DNA from: Bacillota bacterium
Lineage (GTDB): Bacteria > Bacillota_A > Clostridia > Lachnospirales > Lachnospiraceae
DNA: 31,603 nucleotides
Direction of reading: 5' to 3'
Assembly: GCA_023443625.1 (NCBI GenBank)
Contig: JAEZTQ010000069.1
Location: 1-31,603, forward strand
Part shown: positions 19,535-27,492 of the stretch, in pieces
Layout of the letters: every line of letters starts with the position of its first letter
How positions within the stretch are numbered: position 1 is the stretch's first letter
Position numbers and translations under genes: made by a program
Notes under the pieces: model-generated
Database searches by the model: none
The model's input: the letters and a program-made list of their open reading frames with translations, nothing else
Told to the model about the DNA's origin: nothing

Positions 19535-20257
19535 ATGAAGAATAGAGAAAAGATATTTCTTATATTGGTTACCATATTATTTATTGCAATAAATCCTTTT
19601 ACAGTACAAGCTAACTCAGCAAAACCACCATCCCTGGTTATCTTGGTGAATAATCCGCCCAAGGATTTAAAGCTTTCTATCAAATCCAGTGATGGGTTGA
19701 TTGAATCAAGGTTTCAGCAGACCGCTTGGGAAGGATATTATTTATTCCATTCTCTTGGTTTACAAAATGACGAAAAGTATATCATACAAGTGAGTACCAA
19801 GGGTGAAACCTTTGAATGTAGTATCGAGGGCGAACTAGCAGATTACCATTCCATTGCTACCCTGGATTTGTCCAGTAGAACCCTTACCTTGGGAACCCAT
19901 CCATTACGGGATATCTTATTAATCTTTTTACGTTTGTTTTTCACCCTTATCCTTGAGGGTTTAGTATTCTTTGTATTTGGATATCGTCAAAAAAGAAGTT
20001 GGCTGGTGTTTCTCATCATAAATTTAATAACCCAGGGAATACTCAATTATTGCTTAAGTACGGATGTTAGATTGATCAATAGCTATCTTATTTTCGGGCT
20101 TATCTTTGGTGAGATTTTGGTATTCATAGGGGAGATGATTGCCTTTCCTGTATTACTTAAAGAGAAAGGAAAACTCAAAGCTGTGATTTATGCCTTTGTA
20201 GCTAATTTTATAAGTTTATTTGCAGGTGCGATAATGCTCTCCTACTTACCTGTTTAA
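19535..20257 (+). CDS. Secreted-domain membrane protein of unknown function
   Basis: This 240-residue protein begins with a signal peptide (about 1-26, cleavage likely after VQA). An extracytoplasmic beta-rich domain (27-125) follows, beginning NSAKPPSLVILVNNPPKD, then four transmembrane helices (about 127-148, 153-172, 180-203 and 215-238). It ends on the membrane with no further domain. I know of no function for proteins of this layout. Some Firmicutes carry similar proteins with the PPSxxIxVNNPP opening, which is recollection, not a search result. A GGGGGA-type Shine-Dalgarno precedes the ATG. It has its own promoter and a terminator shared with the convergent aroE. Confidence 0.75.
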   Translation: MKNREKIFLILVTILFIAINPFTVQANSAKPPSLVILVNNPPKDLKLSIKSSDGLIESRFQQTAWEGYYLFHSLGLQNDEKYIIQVSTKGETFECSIEGELADYHSIATLDLSSRTLTLGTHPLRDILLIFLRLFFTLILEGLVFFVFGYRQKRSWLVFLIINLITQGILNYCLSTDVRLINSYLIFGLIFGEILVFIGEMIAFPVLLKEKGKLKAVIYAFVANFISLFAGAIMLSYLPV

Positions 20258-20335
20258 ATTGTATGAAAGGTGCTATATAAGAATTTGTGTGAATTACGTA
20301 TGGGAATTGAAACTTAACTGCAAATTTATAGGAAT

Positions 20336-20380
20336 AAAAATCTGCTTCGGTGTCAGGAACATGTCACCTAGCAGATTTTT
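20336..20380. terminator. Bidirectional terminator
   Basis: AAAAATCTGCT (20336-20346) pairs with AGCAGATTTTT (20370-20380), extended by GGTG/CACC. T-runs lie on both strands. It serves the convergent genes at 19535 and 20381, and touches the aroE stop codon. Confidence 0.88.
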
Positions 20381-21172
20381 TTATTTTGAAATTATTTCTA
20401 TAAGATAGGCATAAACCTCGTTAATACACTTATCCTCTAAATTCTTATCAAGGAAATATTCAATGGCTTGCTTTGCCTGAGCAACCAACATCTCCAGTCC
20501 GGTTACAGCCTTAATACCCAGCTCTTCAGCCTGCAGGGCAAGCTTCGTCTTCAGGGGATTAAATATGGCATCAACTACAGCCTCACATTTAGTAAATCCT
20601 GTTAACTCCAGTGGTGAGGTATCTACATTAGGATACATACCAAGGGGAGTGGTATTGACAATAATGGCTGCATCTAAATGGTCCTTATAGCAGGTCTCAT
20701 AGGAGATAGTAGCGACGGAGCAGGTGTTTCTATCATTATCTGGTATCCTTCTGCTAACTACATATATTTTTGATGCTCCAAGAGATTTTAGCACAGCCAA
20801 AACTGTATGAGAGGTTCCTCCTGCGCCAAGAATTAAGCATTTCTTCCCTGCCACATCTATATTATTATGTTCAAGCATATATTTAAATCCATAAAAATCT
20901 GTATTATAGCCGATGTAATGTCCCTCTTTATTGACAATTGTATTCACTGCACCGATTTCTAAGGCTAGTGGATGGAGTTCGTCCAGATAAGGTATAACCT
21001 CCTGCTTATAGGGTATCGTAACATTAATTGCAGTAAATTCTTTTTTTGTCATAAAGGGGATGAACTCCTCCCTAGAAAGGGGAATTAAATCATATGTATA
21101 ATCTGCCAGCTTTTCATGAATGATTTTTGAATAGCTGTGTCCAAGCTTTTCTCCAATTAATCCGTATCTCAT
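20381..21172 (-). CDS. aroE: Shikimate dehydrogenase (NADP+)
   Basis: This 263-residue enzyme reduces 3-dehydroshikimate to shikimate. The substrate site has GHSYSK (11-16), K56 in INVTIPYKQEV, the GAVNT loop and D92 in GYNTDFYGF. The nucleotide site has LGAGGTS (115-121) followed by VVSRR (138-142), whose arginines fit NADPH. I start at ATG 21172. The open frame continues to 21244, but that part overlaps the likely promoter (21217-21244), so an upstream start is improbable. ATG 21184 is a second candidate, and neither has ideal Shine-Dalgarno spacing to AAAGG. It complements aroK and aroQ but lies outside their operon. Confidence 0.94.
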   Translation of the reverse strand: MRYGLIGEKLGHSYSKIIHEKLADYTYDLIPLSREEFIPFMTKKEFTAINVTIPYKQEVIPYLDELHPLALEIGAVNTIVNKEGHYIGYNTDFYGFKYMLEHNNIDVAGKKCLILGAGGTSHTVLAVLKSLGASKIYVVSRRIPDNDRNTCSVATISYETCYKDHLDAAIIVNTTPLGMYPNVDTSPLELTGFTKCEAVVDAIFNPLKTKLALQAEELGIKAVTGLEMLVAQAKQAIEYFLDKNLEDKCINEVYAYLIEIISK

Positions 21173-21216
21173 ATAAATAACCATGCCTTTCCCTAATCTG
21201 CAAACTTTGGATGCAC

Positions 21217-21244
21217 TTAATAATAACCATAACTGTAATGTCAA
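21217..21244 (-). promoter_or_regulatory. Promoter of aroE
   Basis: On the minus strand TTGACA (21244-21239), a 16-base spacer and TATTAA (21222-21217) predict a start near 21210, about 40 bases before the chosen ATG. Confidence 0.55.
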
Positions 21245-21398
21245 ATCTTAAAACAATTATGTTCTAAGGATAATATAACCCAGTAAATTTTGCAATTTAT
21301 TTCTTCTTTGGAAAGGGAATATTTTTGGCTGTGGGGAATATATTGTTCTAAGTACAATGAGGATAAGCCATAGATTTAGTAGGGGGAGGGGTTAATTA

Positions 21399-22361
21399 AT
21401 GAATACGAAAGACGAGCTTTCAAAAATATTCTCACTAAAGCTTAGGACCATATTAGGTAAATTGACACTGGAATTTGATAAGCTTCAAGAAATAAGGCTT
21501 CGTATGAATGCCCCACTCATAATGATATATGGAAATAAAGAAACTTTCATATCAGAGGATTCTAAATTTGTTGATAACCCATCCAAGGCGATTTACATCA
21601 CTAAAAATGAAATACGGGAAACTATGGAGTACATAAGCAATTATTCTCTTTATGCCTTTGAGGATGAGATAAAGCAGGGCTTTATTACAATTAACGGTGG
21701 TCACAGAATAGGTATAGCAGGGAAGATTATCATTGAAGATGATATGATCAAGGGAATGAAGCATATATCCTTTATTAATATCCGTTTGGCACATCAAGTA
21801 AGGGGATGTGCCGACAGAGTATTGCCTTATTTAATTAATAAGCAGGGGAGTAATATTTATCACTCCCTGATTATATCACCGCCCAGGTGTGGGAAGACAA
21901 CTCTCCTTCGGGATATAATCAGGCAATTGTCTAATGGTAGTAAGTATCTCCATGGAATGAGTGTGGGAGTAGTTGATGAACGTTCTGAAATAGGGGCCTG
22001 TTATATGGGAACACCTCAGAATGAACTAGGAATTCGTACCGATATTTTAGACTGTTGTCCCAAGGCAAAGGGCATGATGATGTTAATTCGCTCTATGTCG
22101 CCTCAAATTATTGCGGTAGATGAGATTGGTTCTAAGGAGGAGCTAGAGGCAATTGATTATGTTATTGGTTGTGGCTGTAAACTGATCGCCACAGTACATG
22201 GTAGTTCCATCGAGGATATTCAAAGTAAACCAATATTGAGTGGATTAGTAAAGAAGAGATTATTTGAGCGCTATATCATTCTTAGCAATCAAACTGAAAT
22301 AGGGCATTTGGAGGAAATATATGATGCTGATGGAAAAAAGCTATATGAATCGAGAAAGTAA
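21399..22361 (+). CDS. spoIIIAA: Stage III sporulation protein AA (secretion-type ATPase)
   Basis: This 320-residue mother-cell ATPase is thought to energise the SpoIIIA-SpoIIQ channel and resembles type II/IV secretion ATPases. Walker A is PPRCGKTT (161-168, K166), the form usual for SpoIIIAA. DERSEIG (193-199) and Walker B IIAVDE (237-242) follow, then a VHGSS sensor-like stretch. The N-terminal 140 residues, with INGGHRIGIAG, are family-typical. An AGGGGGAGGGG-like Shine-Dalgarno precedes the ATG. It is the first gene of the eight-gene operon; sigma-E control is known for this operon in Bacillus, but I could not find a clear sigma-E promoter here. Confidence 0.96.
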   Translation: MNTKDELSKIFSLKLRTILGKLTLEFDKLQEIRLRMNAPLIMIYGNKETFISEDSKFVDNPSKAIYITKNEIRETMEYISNYSLYAFEDEIKQGFITINGGHRIGIAGKIIIEDDMIKGMKHISFINIRLAHQVRGCADRVLPYLINKQGSNIYHSLIISPPRCGKTTLLRDIIRQLSNGSKYLHGMSVGVVDERSEIGACYMGTPQNELGIRTDILDCCPKAKGMMMLIRSMSPQIIAVDEIGSKEELEAIDYVIGCGCKLIATVHGSSIEDIQSKPILSGLVKKRLFERYIILSNQTEIGHLEEIYDADGKKLYESRK

Positions 22362-22389
22362 TCCATAAGGGAAAGGAGGACAAACTATT

Positions 22390-22914
22390 ATGTTTATAAT
22401 GAAAATTATCGGATGTATCCTAGTAATTATATCATCAACAGGAATGGGTTTCTTCTTAAGTAATGAGATGAGATGCAGAATTGATAATTTGAAGGAACTT
22501 AAGAAATTAATCAATTTATTACGTGGTGATATTAAATATGCTAATACGCCTTTACCAGAAGCCATTAGTACCATTACAAGAAGACAAAGTGGTAGTTACG
22601 ATGCATTCTTTAACTATATCAGCAAAAAACTCTATGAGATGTCCGGTCAAACTTTCTCACAAATATGGATGGAAGCTGTTCATAAGGAGCTGGCAGAGAC
22701 CTCTTTATCCAAGAAGGACAAGTTACAAATGGTACAGTTTGGCGAAAACCTGGGATATCTGGACAAGGATATGCAGATGAATACCATTGATTTATTTCTT
22801 TCACAAATTGAGGAAGAGATTAAGGACTTATCTAAAACCATAAAAGAAAAGGCGTATATGTGCAATACCTTAGGTATCATGTCAGGAATTTTTATTATCA
22901 TTATTATGATCTAA
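22390..22914 (+). CDS. spoIIIAB: Stage III sporulation protein AB
   Basis: This 174-residue protein resembles the GspF platform protein of type II secretion. It has a transmembrane helix at each end (about 4-22 and 155-172). Between them is a cytoplasmic helical domain that starts RIDNLKELKKLINLLRGDI and contains the family KDKLQMVQFGENLGYLDKD stretch. GGAGG lies 10 bases before the ATG at 22390. It follows spoIIIAA after 28 bp. Normal length. Confidence 0.95.
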   Translation: MFIMKIIGCILVIISSTGMGFFLSNEMRCRIDNLKELKKLINLLRGDIKYANTPLPEAISTITRRQSGSYDAFFNYISKKLYEMSGQTFSQIWMEAVHKELAETSLSKKDKLQMVQFGENLGYLDKDMQMNTIDLFLSQIEEEIKDLSKTIKEKAYMCNTLGIMSGIFIIIIMI

Positions 22915-23009
22915 AGAAGAGTTTGCAGTAGTATACACAAAATGAGAGATAGCAAGCCGCTTTTTTAGTCTGGAATATAATCCGCTAAGATGTGGGATGG
23001 AGGTAATCA

Positions 23010-23207
23010 ATGGATTTTTATTTTATATTAAGAATTGCAGTAGTGGGAATATTAGTTTCCATATTAAATCAAATATTAAAACAATCGGGAAGAGATGAGT
23101 TGGCATTTCTCACCAGCCTTGCAGGACTTGTTCTCGTCCTCTTATGGCTCTTGCCACATATTACCCAATTGTTTTTAACAATACAGCAACTGTTTGATAT
23201 TGTATAA
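23010..23207 (+). CDS. spoIIIAC: Stage III sporulation protein AC
   Basis: This 65-residue membrane protein has two transmembrane helices (about 5-22 and 31-53) separated by KQSGRDELAFL, the conserved turn of SpoIIIAC and SpoIIIAD. GGAGG lies just upstream of the ATG. It is a small core component of the SpoIIIA complex; length and position in the operon are normal. The 95-bp gap before it holds no gene. Confidence 0.93.
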   Translation: MDFYFILRIAVVGILVSILNQILKQSGRDELAFLTSLAGLVLVLLWLLPHITQLFLTIQQLFDIV

Positions 23208-23286
23208 ATAATTCGCAGGTATATGTAACAAAGAGGATAAATTACTGACGTTCAAATTCGCAGTGTTTTGGCAGAATGGAGGGTAT

Positions 23287-23670
23287 ATGGTAAAAATTGC
23301 GGTATTTGGAGTAATAACTATATTACTGGGGATTGTGTTTAAAAAAGGGAAAGAGGAGTATTCTCTTTATTTAAGTATAGGAGCCTGTTTTTTAATTCTC
23401 TTATGGGGGATAGACAAGCTCAAGATCATACTTGATGCTATAGAAAAGCTGCAGAGCTATATAAATCTTAATAAAGCCTATGTGGGGATTTTAATTAAAA
23501 TAATTGGTATTACCTATGTAACGGAAATATCCACTTCTCTCTGTAAAGATTCTGGTTATAATGCCGTTGGTGAGCAGATTGAAATTGTAGGAAAACTAAC
23601 GATATTAGCCATCAGTATGCCCATTGTCCTTTCTATTCTGGATACCTTGAGTAGTTTTTTGGAGGCCTGA
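23287..23670 (+). CDS. spoIIIAD: Stage III sporulation protein AD
   Basis: This 127-residue membrane protein has a SpoIIIAC-like N-terminal half (MVKIAVFGVITILLGIVFKKGKEEYSL, shown here without its next residues). A further helix pair follows, with the family motif ITYVTEISTSLCKDSG. I start at the ATG at 23287, preceded by GGAGGG. The longer frame from a GTG at 23263 has no matching site. The stop is only 3 bp before spoIIIAE, consistent with translational coupling. Confidence 0.93.
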   Translation: MVKIAVFGVITILLGIVFKKGKEEYSLYLSIGACFLILLWGIDKLKIILDAIEKLQSYINLNKAYVGILIKIIGITYVTEISTSLCKDSGYNAVGEQIEIVGKLTILAISMPIVLSILDTLSSFLEA

Positions 23671-23673
23671 AAG

Positions 23674-24807
23674 ATGAAGCTAATCAAATCCCTTATTTTA
23701 ATAATTTTAATTCTATTACTATTTATTTTCTGTACAAATGAGGTACAAGCTAGCAGCGACACCCAAGTAACCTATGACTATTCGGAGGTTCAGGAGGTGA
23801 TTGAAGAGGTTATGGATGGAAGTAATGAATTTGATTTTGGTGATTATGTAGATAGATTGACCAATGGAGAAGAACCTTTCTCCATAACAGCAATTGGAAG
23901 ACAATTGGTCAACTCAATAAAGGGTGAAATCAAGGTAAATATAAATACCTTTGTAAGTTTGGTGACCATAGCACTAATAGCCGCTCTATTTACGAATTTG
24001 TCTATGGCCTTTAAGAATAATCAAGTAGCGGAAACCGGTTATTATATTACCTATTTATTTTTGTTTGGACTTTTGATTAGTTCCTTTATCATTGCTTCTG
24101 GTATTGCTGCCTCAACCATTGCTTCCATCCTGGACTTTATGAGAGCACTGATCCCTACATACCTTATGTCCGTAGCTTTCTGTACAGGGCCTACTACCTC
24201 TTTGATGTATTATGAAGCGGCTTTGATGCTGATTACTGTGGTAGATTTTATCATTGTTAAGGTGATAATTCCACTAATCAATTTTTACCTGGTCATTATG
24301 CTGGCGAATAATATGTCTAAGGAAGATACTCTATCAAAATTAGCTGGACTATTCTCTTCTGCAATTGACTGGTTATTAAAAAGCTTACTGGCAGCTGTTA
24401 TTGGGTTTAATACAATTCAGGGTCTAATTGTTCCCGTTTCCGATCAGGTTAAGCGTTCTGTACTATTAAAAGCAACAGAAGCAATTCCTGCTGTAGGAGA
24501 TGCACTAGGAGGAGTAACAGAGACGGTGCTGGGAGCAGGTGTATTGTTAAAAAATGCAATTGGAGTAGCTGGTCTCGTCGTAATTATTACAATATGTGCT
24601 GTTCCGCTGATTAAACTCCTTATCATTGCATTAGTTTATAAAGTTGGCAGCGCTGCTTTGCAGCCTATTTCCGATAAAAGGTTTATTGAATGTATCAGTG
24701 CCTCTGCAAAATCTGCATCCATGTTACTTCGAGCTGTTTTTGTGGGAGCTGTATTGTTTGTGATTACTATTACAATTGTGGCAGTGACTACTGGCAGGAA
24801 TGTTTAA
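23674..24807 (+). CDS. spoIIIAE: Stage III sporulation protein AE
   Basis: This 377-residue polytopic membrane protein is the largest SpoIIIA membrane component. It has an N-terminal signal-like segment (1-27, ending VQA), a charged region (30-75), then seven or so hydrophobic helices containing CTGPTTSLMYYEAALM and LSKLAGLFSSAIDWLLK. Its Shine-Dalgarno (GGAGG, about 23660) lies in the end of spoIIIAD. Downstream, where spoIIIAF would normally follow closely, a 92-bp tandem repeat occupies most of the 247-bp gap. Confidence 0.95.
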   Translation: MKLIKSLILIILILLLFIFCTNEVQASSDTQVTYDYSEVQEVIEEVMDGSNEFDFGDYVDRLTNGEEPFSITAIGRQLVNSIKGEIKVNINTFVSLVTIALIAALFTNLSMAFKNNQVAETGYYITYLFLFGLLISSFIIASGIAASTIASILDFMRALIPTYLMSVAFCTGPTTSLMYYEAALMLITVVDFIIVKVIIPLINFYLVIMLANNMSKEDTLSKLAGLFSSAIDWLLKSLLAAVIGFNTIQGLIVPVSDQVKRSVLLKATEAIPAVGDALGGVTETVLGAGVLLKNAIGVAGLVVIITICAVPLIKLLIIALVYKVGSAALQPISDKRFIECISASAKSASMLLRAVFVGAVLFVITITIVAVTTGRNV

Positions 24808-24828
24808 TATAAAGAGCTATGGGCATAT

Positions 24829-25020
24829 AGTGTGAAAATAAAAAGCAATTTTCACACTTAGAAGTTTGTGCTTGCGTAATCCTCAGCACAAACTAACTCA
24901 AAGGGAAGGAATGTATTGTTAGTGTGAAAATAAAAAGCAATTTTCACACATAGAAGTTTGTGCCTGCGTAATCCTCAGCACAAACTAACTCAAAGGGAAG
25001 GCATGTATTGTTAGTATGAA
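24829..25020. repeat. 92-bp tandem repeat with family A palindromes, inside the spoIIIA operon
   Basis: Two copies, 24829-24920 and 24921-25012, differ at three positions. The first bases of a third copy (AGTATGAAGATAA) follow from 25013. Each copy has hairpin 1, GTGTGAAAAT with ATTTTCACAC (24830-24839 and 24848-24857 in copy 1). Hairpin 2 is AGTTTGTGC with GCACAAACT (24863-24871 and 24886-24894). Hairpin 2 and its tail TCAAAGGGAA match the module after efp (15306-15351). No ORF is seen. It separates spoIIIAE from spoIIIAF without breaking either gene. Confidence 0.9.
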
Positions 25021-25054
25021 GATAAGATGGATGAGAGGTGAATGAAAGAGGGGT

Positions 25055-25681
25055 ATGGAAGGAGAAGTATATAGCTGGGTAAGAAATATTGTTATCTATA
25101 TGATTATCAATACGATAATTATGAACCTCCTTGGTAATAAAAGCTATAAAAAATATGTGAGTATAGTTTCGGGTATGATTTTGGTTTTAATAGTTATTTC
25201 ACCACTTATTAAGCTGATTAAGATAGAAGATAACTTGGACTACTTTTTAAATTATAATAATATTGCTATAGAATCCTCGGATTTTAAAAATCAACTTTAT
25301 CAAATGGAGGAAAAACAGAGGGAGGATATTTTTGCAGAGTATACAGAGAAGATAAAAAAACAAGTAACTCAGTTGCTGGCTGCAGATAATGTTATTCTAG
25401 AAAAGTTCCAGGCAACAATAGATACAAAGACTGACAGTAGTACTTTTGGAGAGATTTTATCTATGCATATAACAGCAAGTGTTGGAGTAAATCAAGAGAA
25501 GGATGAGGGAAACAGGCTTGATATTAAAAAGATTGAAATTCCTAAAGTTAGTATAAAGGATAAGGTGGAGGAGACTTCAAAAAAGGTACCCACACCAGTT
25601 GAAATTAATATAAAAAATAAACTCTCAGACTTCTATAATATAGAGGAAAGTAATATAAATATAAGTATACAGGGAGGATAA
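25055..25681 (+). CDS. spoIIIAF: Stage III sporulation protein AF
   Basis: This 208-residue protein has two N-terminal transmembrane helices (about 9-27 and 34-54, the second ending IVISPLIKLIK). A soluble domain in the intermembrane space follows, with a helical region (75-110) and a C-terminal ring-building-motif-like end (KNKLSDFYNIEESNINISIQ). The Shine-Dalgarno is poor: GAGGGG ends one base before the ATG, and no earlier in-frame start exists. The weak site may reflect insertion of the repeat element upstream. It runs directly into spoIIIAG, 1 bp apart. Confidence 0.92.
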   Translation: MEGEVYSWVRNIVIYMIINTIIMNLLGNKSYKKYVSIVSGMILVLIVISPLIKLIKIEDNLDYFLNYNNIAIESSDFKNQLYQMEEKQREDIFAEYTEKIKKQVTQLLAADNVILEKFQATIDTKTDSSTFGEILSMHITASVGVNQEKDEGNRLDIKKIEIPKVSIKDKVEETSKKVPTPVEINIKNKLSDFYNIEESNINISIQGG

Positions 25682-25682
25682 C

Positions 25683-26285
25683 ATGGAGAAAAAGAAAATT
25701 TCCCTGAAGGAAATAGGCCTACCAAAATTAATAATTATTTTTGTCGCGGGGATATTAATCATCTTATTATCAGTTCCTGGTATCTTTAGTTCGAAAGATA
25801 CTAAAAAAAACAATATCCAGAATAATAATATCAAGGTATTGGAAAATGATGCGAATACGACAAGCCATGATACGAATACTTATATAACAGAATTGGAAAA
25901 TAAGTTTGAGAATTTCTTAAAAAAGGTGTCCGGTATTGGCCAGGTAGAGGTGATGATAACTTTGAAGGCCTCAGAGGAGAAGGTTACATTAAAGGATACT
26001 CCTTCTACAGAAGAAAGCTTAAATGAAGTTGACGGGGAGGGCGGAAGCAGAACAGAAAGTAATGTAACACGGGAAGAGAGTACCGTACTGTATACCGACG
26101 AGAATGGGAATTCGGTGCCTTACATAATACAGAGAATAGAGCCTGAGGTTGAGGGAGTCGTTGTTATCGCTGAAGGTGGAGATAATGCCAATATAATTAA
26201 GGGCATTATGGATGCTGCAGAGGCATTATTTGATGTACCTGCGCATAAAGTTATAGTAATGAAGATGGATAATGGATCAAATTAA
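25683..26285 (+). CDS. spoIIIAG: Stage III sporulation protein AG
   Basis: This 200-residue protein has one N-terminal transmembrane helix (about 16-34) and an extracytoplasmic part. That part starts with a coiled segment (YITELENKFENFLKKVSG) and includes VEVMITLKASEEK and the ring-building-motif half VVVIAEGGDNANIIKGIMDA. In Bacillus, SpoIIIAG forms the large ring of the channel. A Shine-Dalgarno GGGAGG lies in the end of spoIIIAF, so the two are probably translationally coupled. Normal length. Confidence 0.95.
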   Translation: MEKKKISLKEIGLPKLIIIFVAGILIILLSVPGIFSSKDTKKNNIQNNNIKVLENDANTTSHDTNTYITELENKFENFLKKVSGIGQVEVMITLKASEEKVTLKDTPSTEESLNEVDGEGGSRTESNVTREESTVLYTDENGNSVPYIIQRIEPEVEGVVVIAEGGDNANIIKGIMDAAEALFDVPAHKVIVMKMDNGSN

Positions 26286-26298
26286 ATAGGAGGGCAAA

Positions 26299-27129
26299 AT
26301 GAAAAATATATTTAAGAAGAACAGTATTATAATTACTGCTTTGGCAATTATGATTGTAATTGCGGGGTATCTAAGTTTCACGAACAAAGATGTTAAAGAT
26401 TCATCGAAACTTGCAGATGCAACGAGTACAAGTGATAGCTTATATGACGAATATGTAGATACTGAAGGCTTAAATTTGGCTACAAATAATACCACAGATA
26501 ATGATGAGGATGCAGCTCTAAATGACAAGGATACCAAGGATAATACAGATGTTACAGATGATACAAAGGTAAAAGATACGGATACAAAGGACACAGATGT
26601 AAAAGATACTAACACTACAGATACTAATGCAAATGACGTGAATGCACCCGATGAATTAGGTGATATCTCGGATGAAGATATCTTGGCTAATGCCCAGGAT
26701 GTTACTGATAATGGAGAGCTTAATCTTGAAGAAGGTGTTCCTGGTGAAGCAGTACTTGCTAATACTGCAGATGCAAGCTATTTTATAACAAGAAAGATTG
26801 ATAGAGAACAGGTTAGAGCGAAAAATAAAGATACATATATGGAAATTATTGAAAGCCCAGACATTGATGATAAGGATAAGCAAATAGCGATTCAAAGTAT
26901 GCTTAAGTTAGCAGACATATCAGAAAAAGAGAGTGCAGCAGAGATGCTATTGGAAGCTAAAGGTTTTGATGGTGTCGTTGTATTTGTTGTAGATGGCAAG
27001 GCAAATGTTGTAGTAAATGCAGAAACCCTTACAGACCAGCAACTTGCTATTATAGAGGATGTTGTAAAGGATAAGACAGATATTGCAGTAGAAAATATTG
27101 AGATTACTCCCGTAGTGATTACTGAGTAA
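26299..27129 (+). CDS. spoIIIAH: Stage III sporulation protein AH, with long Asp/Thr-rich linker
   Basis: This 276-residue protein has one N-terminal transmembrane helix (about 9-27). The C-terminal domain (about 155-276, from YFITRKIDREQVRAKNKDTY) is the ring-building domain that in Bacillus binds SpoIIQ of the forespore. Between them, about residues 66-117 form a low-complexity linker rich in Asp, Thr, Asn and Lys, with repeated units such as DTKDTDVKDTNTTDTN. This makes the protein longer than the roughly 218-residue Bacillus protein. It is the last gene of the operon, followed by a strong terminator. Confidence 0.94.
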   Translation: MKNIFKKNSIIITALAIMIVIAGYLSFTNKDVKDSSKLADATSTSDSLYDEYVDTEGLNLATNNTTDNDEDAALNDKDTKDNTDVTDDTKVKDTDTKDTDVKDTNTTDTNANDVNAPDELGDISDEDILANAQDVTDNGELNLEEGVPGEAVLANTADASYFITRKIDREQVRAKNKDTYMEIIESPDIDDKDKQIAIQSMLKLADISEKESAAEMLLEAKGFDGVVVFVVDGKANVVVNAETLTDQQLAIIEDVVKDKTDIAVENIEITPVVITE

Positions 27130-27213
27130 TAAGTGTAGGAATTATCAAGGATAGTAGCAATTTAATAAGGTATTATTGAAGTTATAAGATTATTAAGTTA
27201 TATGTTCATTTTG

Positions 27214-27244
27214 GGAGGCAGAGATTTTCTCTGTCTCCTTTTTA
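27214..27244 (+). terminator. Terminator of the spoIIIA operon
   Basis: GGAG-G-CAGAG (27214-27223) pairs with CTCTG-T-CTCC (27229-27238), including one G-U, followed by TTTTT. It stands 85 bases after spoIIIAH. Confidence 0.9.
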
Positions 27245-27426
27245 TGCTTTTATGAGAGAGTTTAAGCAAAAAATATATACAATCTAAGATAATATCATAT
27301 ATGAAAAGAAAATACATATGAAAATTCCAGATTAAACCTAAGATATTTATACTTACTATAAATACTCATGGTTTTTATAACATTTTATATTGAAATTCTT
27401 GGGTGTATCCAAAAAAATAGGAGTGA
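27245..27426. other. AT-rich gap between the spoIIIA terminator and the ABC promoter; nothing seen
   Basis: I find no ORF with a ribosome-binding site, no strong hairpin and no repeat here. Confidence 0.5.
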
Positions 27427-27432
27427 TATAAT
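27424..27432 (+). promoter_or_regulatory. Extended -10 element before the ABC importer operon
   Basis: TGATATAAT (27424-27432) is an ideal extended -10. The -35 position (TGTATC, 27404-27409) is weak, which would suit activator-dependent control. No operator symmetry was recognised. Confidence 0.45.
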
Positions 27433-27492
27433 TCTTTTGTACTAAGAGATTGCAATACATACTATTTGCTGATTATACAGGAGGGAATTGAT

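Noticed and set aside
21317..21358. Possible sigma-E promoter of spoIIIA (AGTACAAT as -10, GAATATT as -35)
   Set aside because: The -10-like AGTACAAT (21351-21358) has no -35 at the right distance; GAATATT at 21317 is 27 bases away. Sigma-E control remains likely from family knowledge only.
26277..26615. 112-residue minus-strand ORF rich in Ser/Val
   Set aside because: It mirrors the Asp/Thr repeat of spoIIIAH on the other strand.
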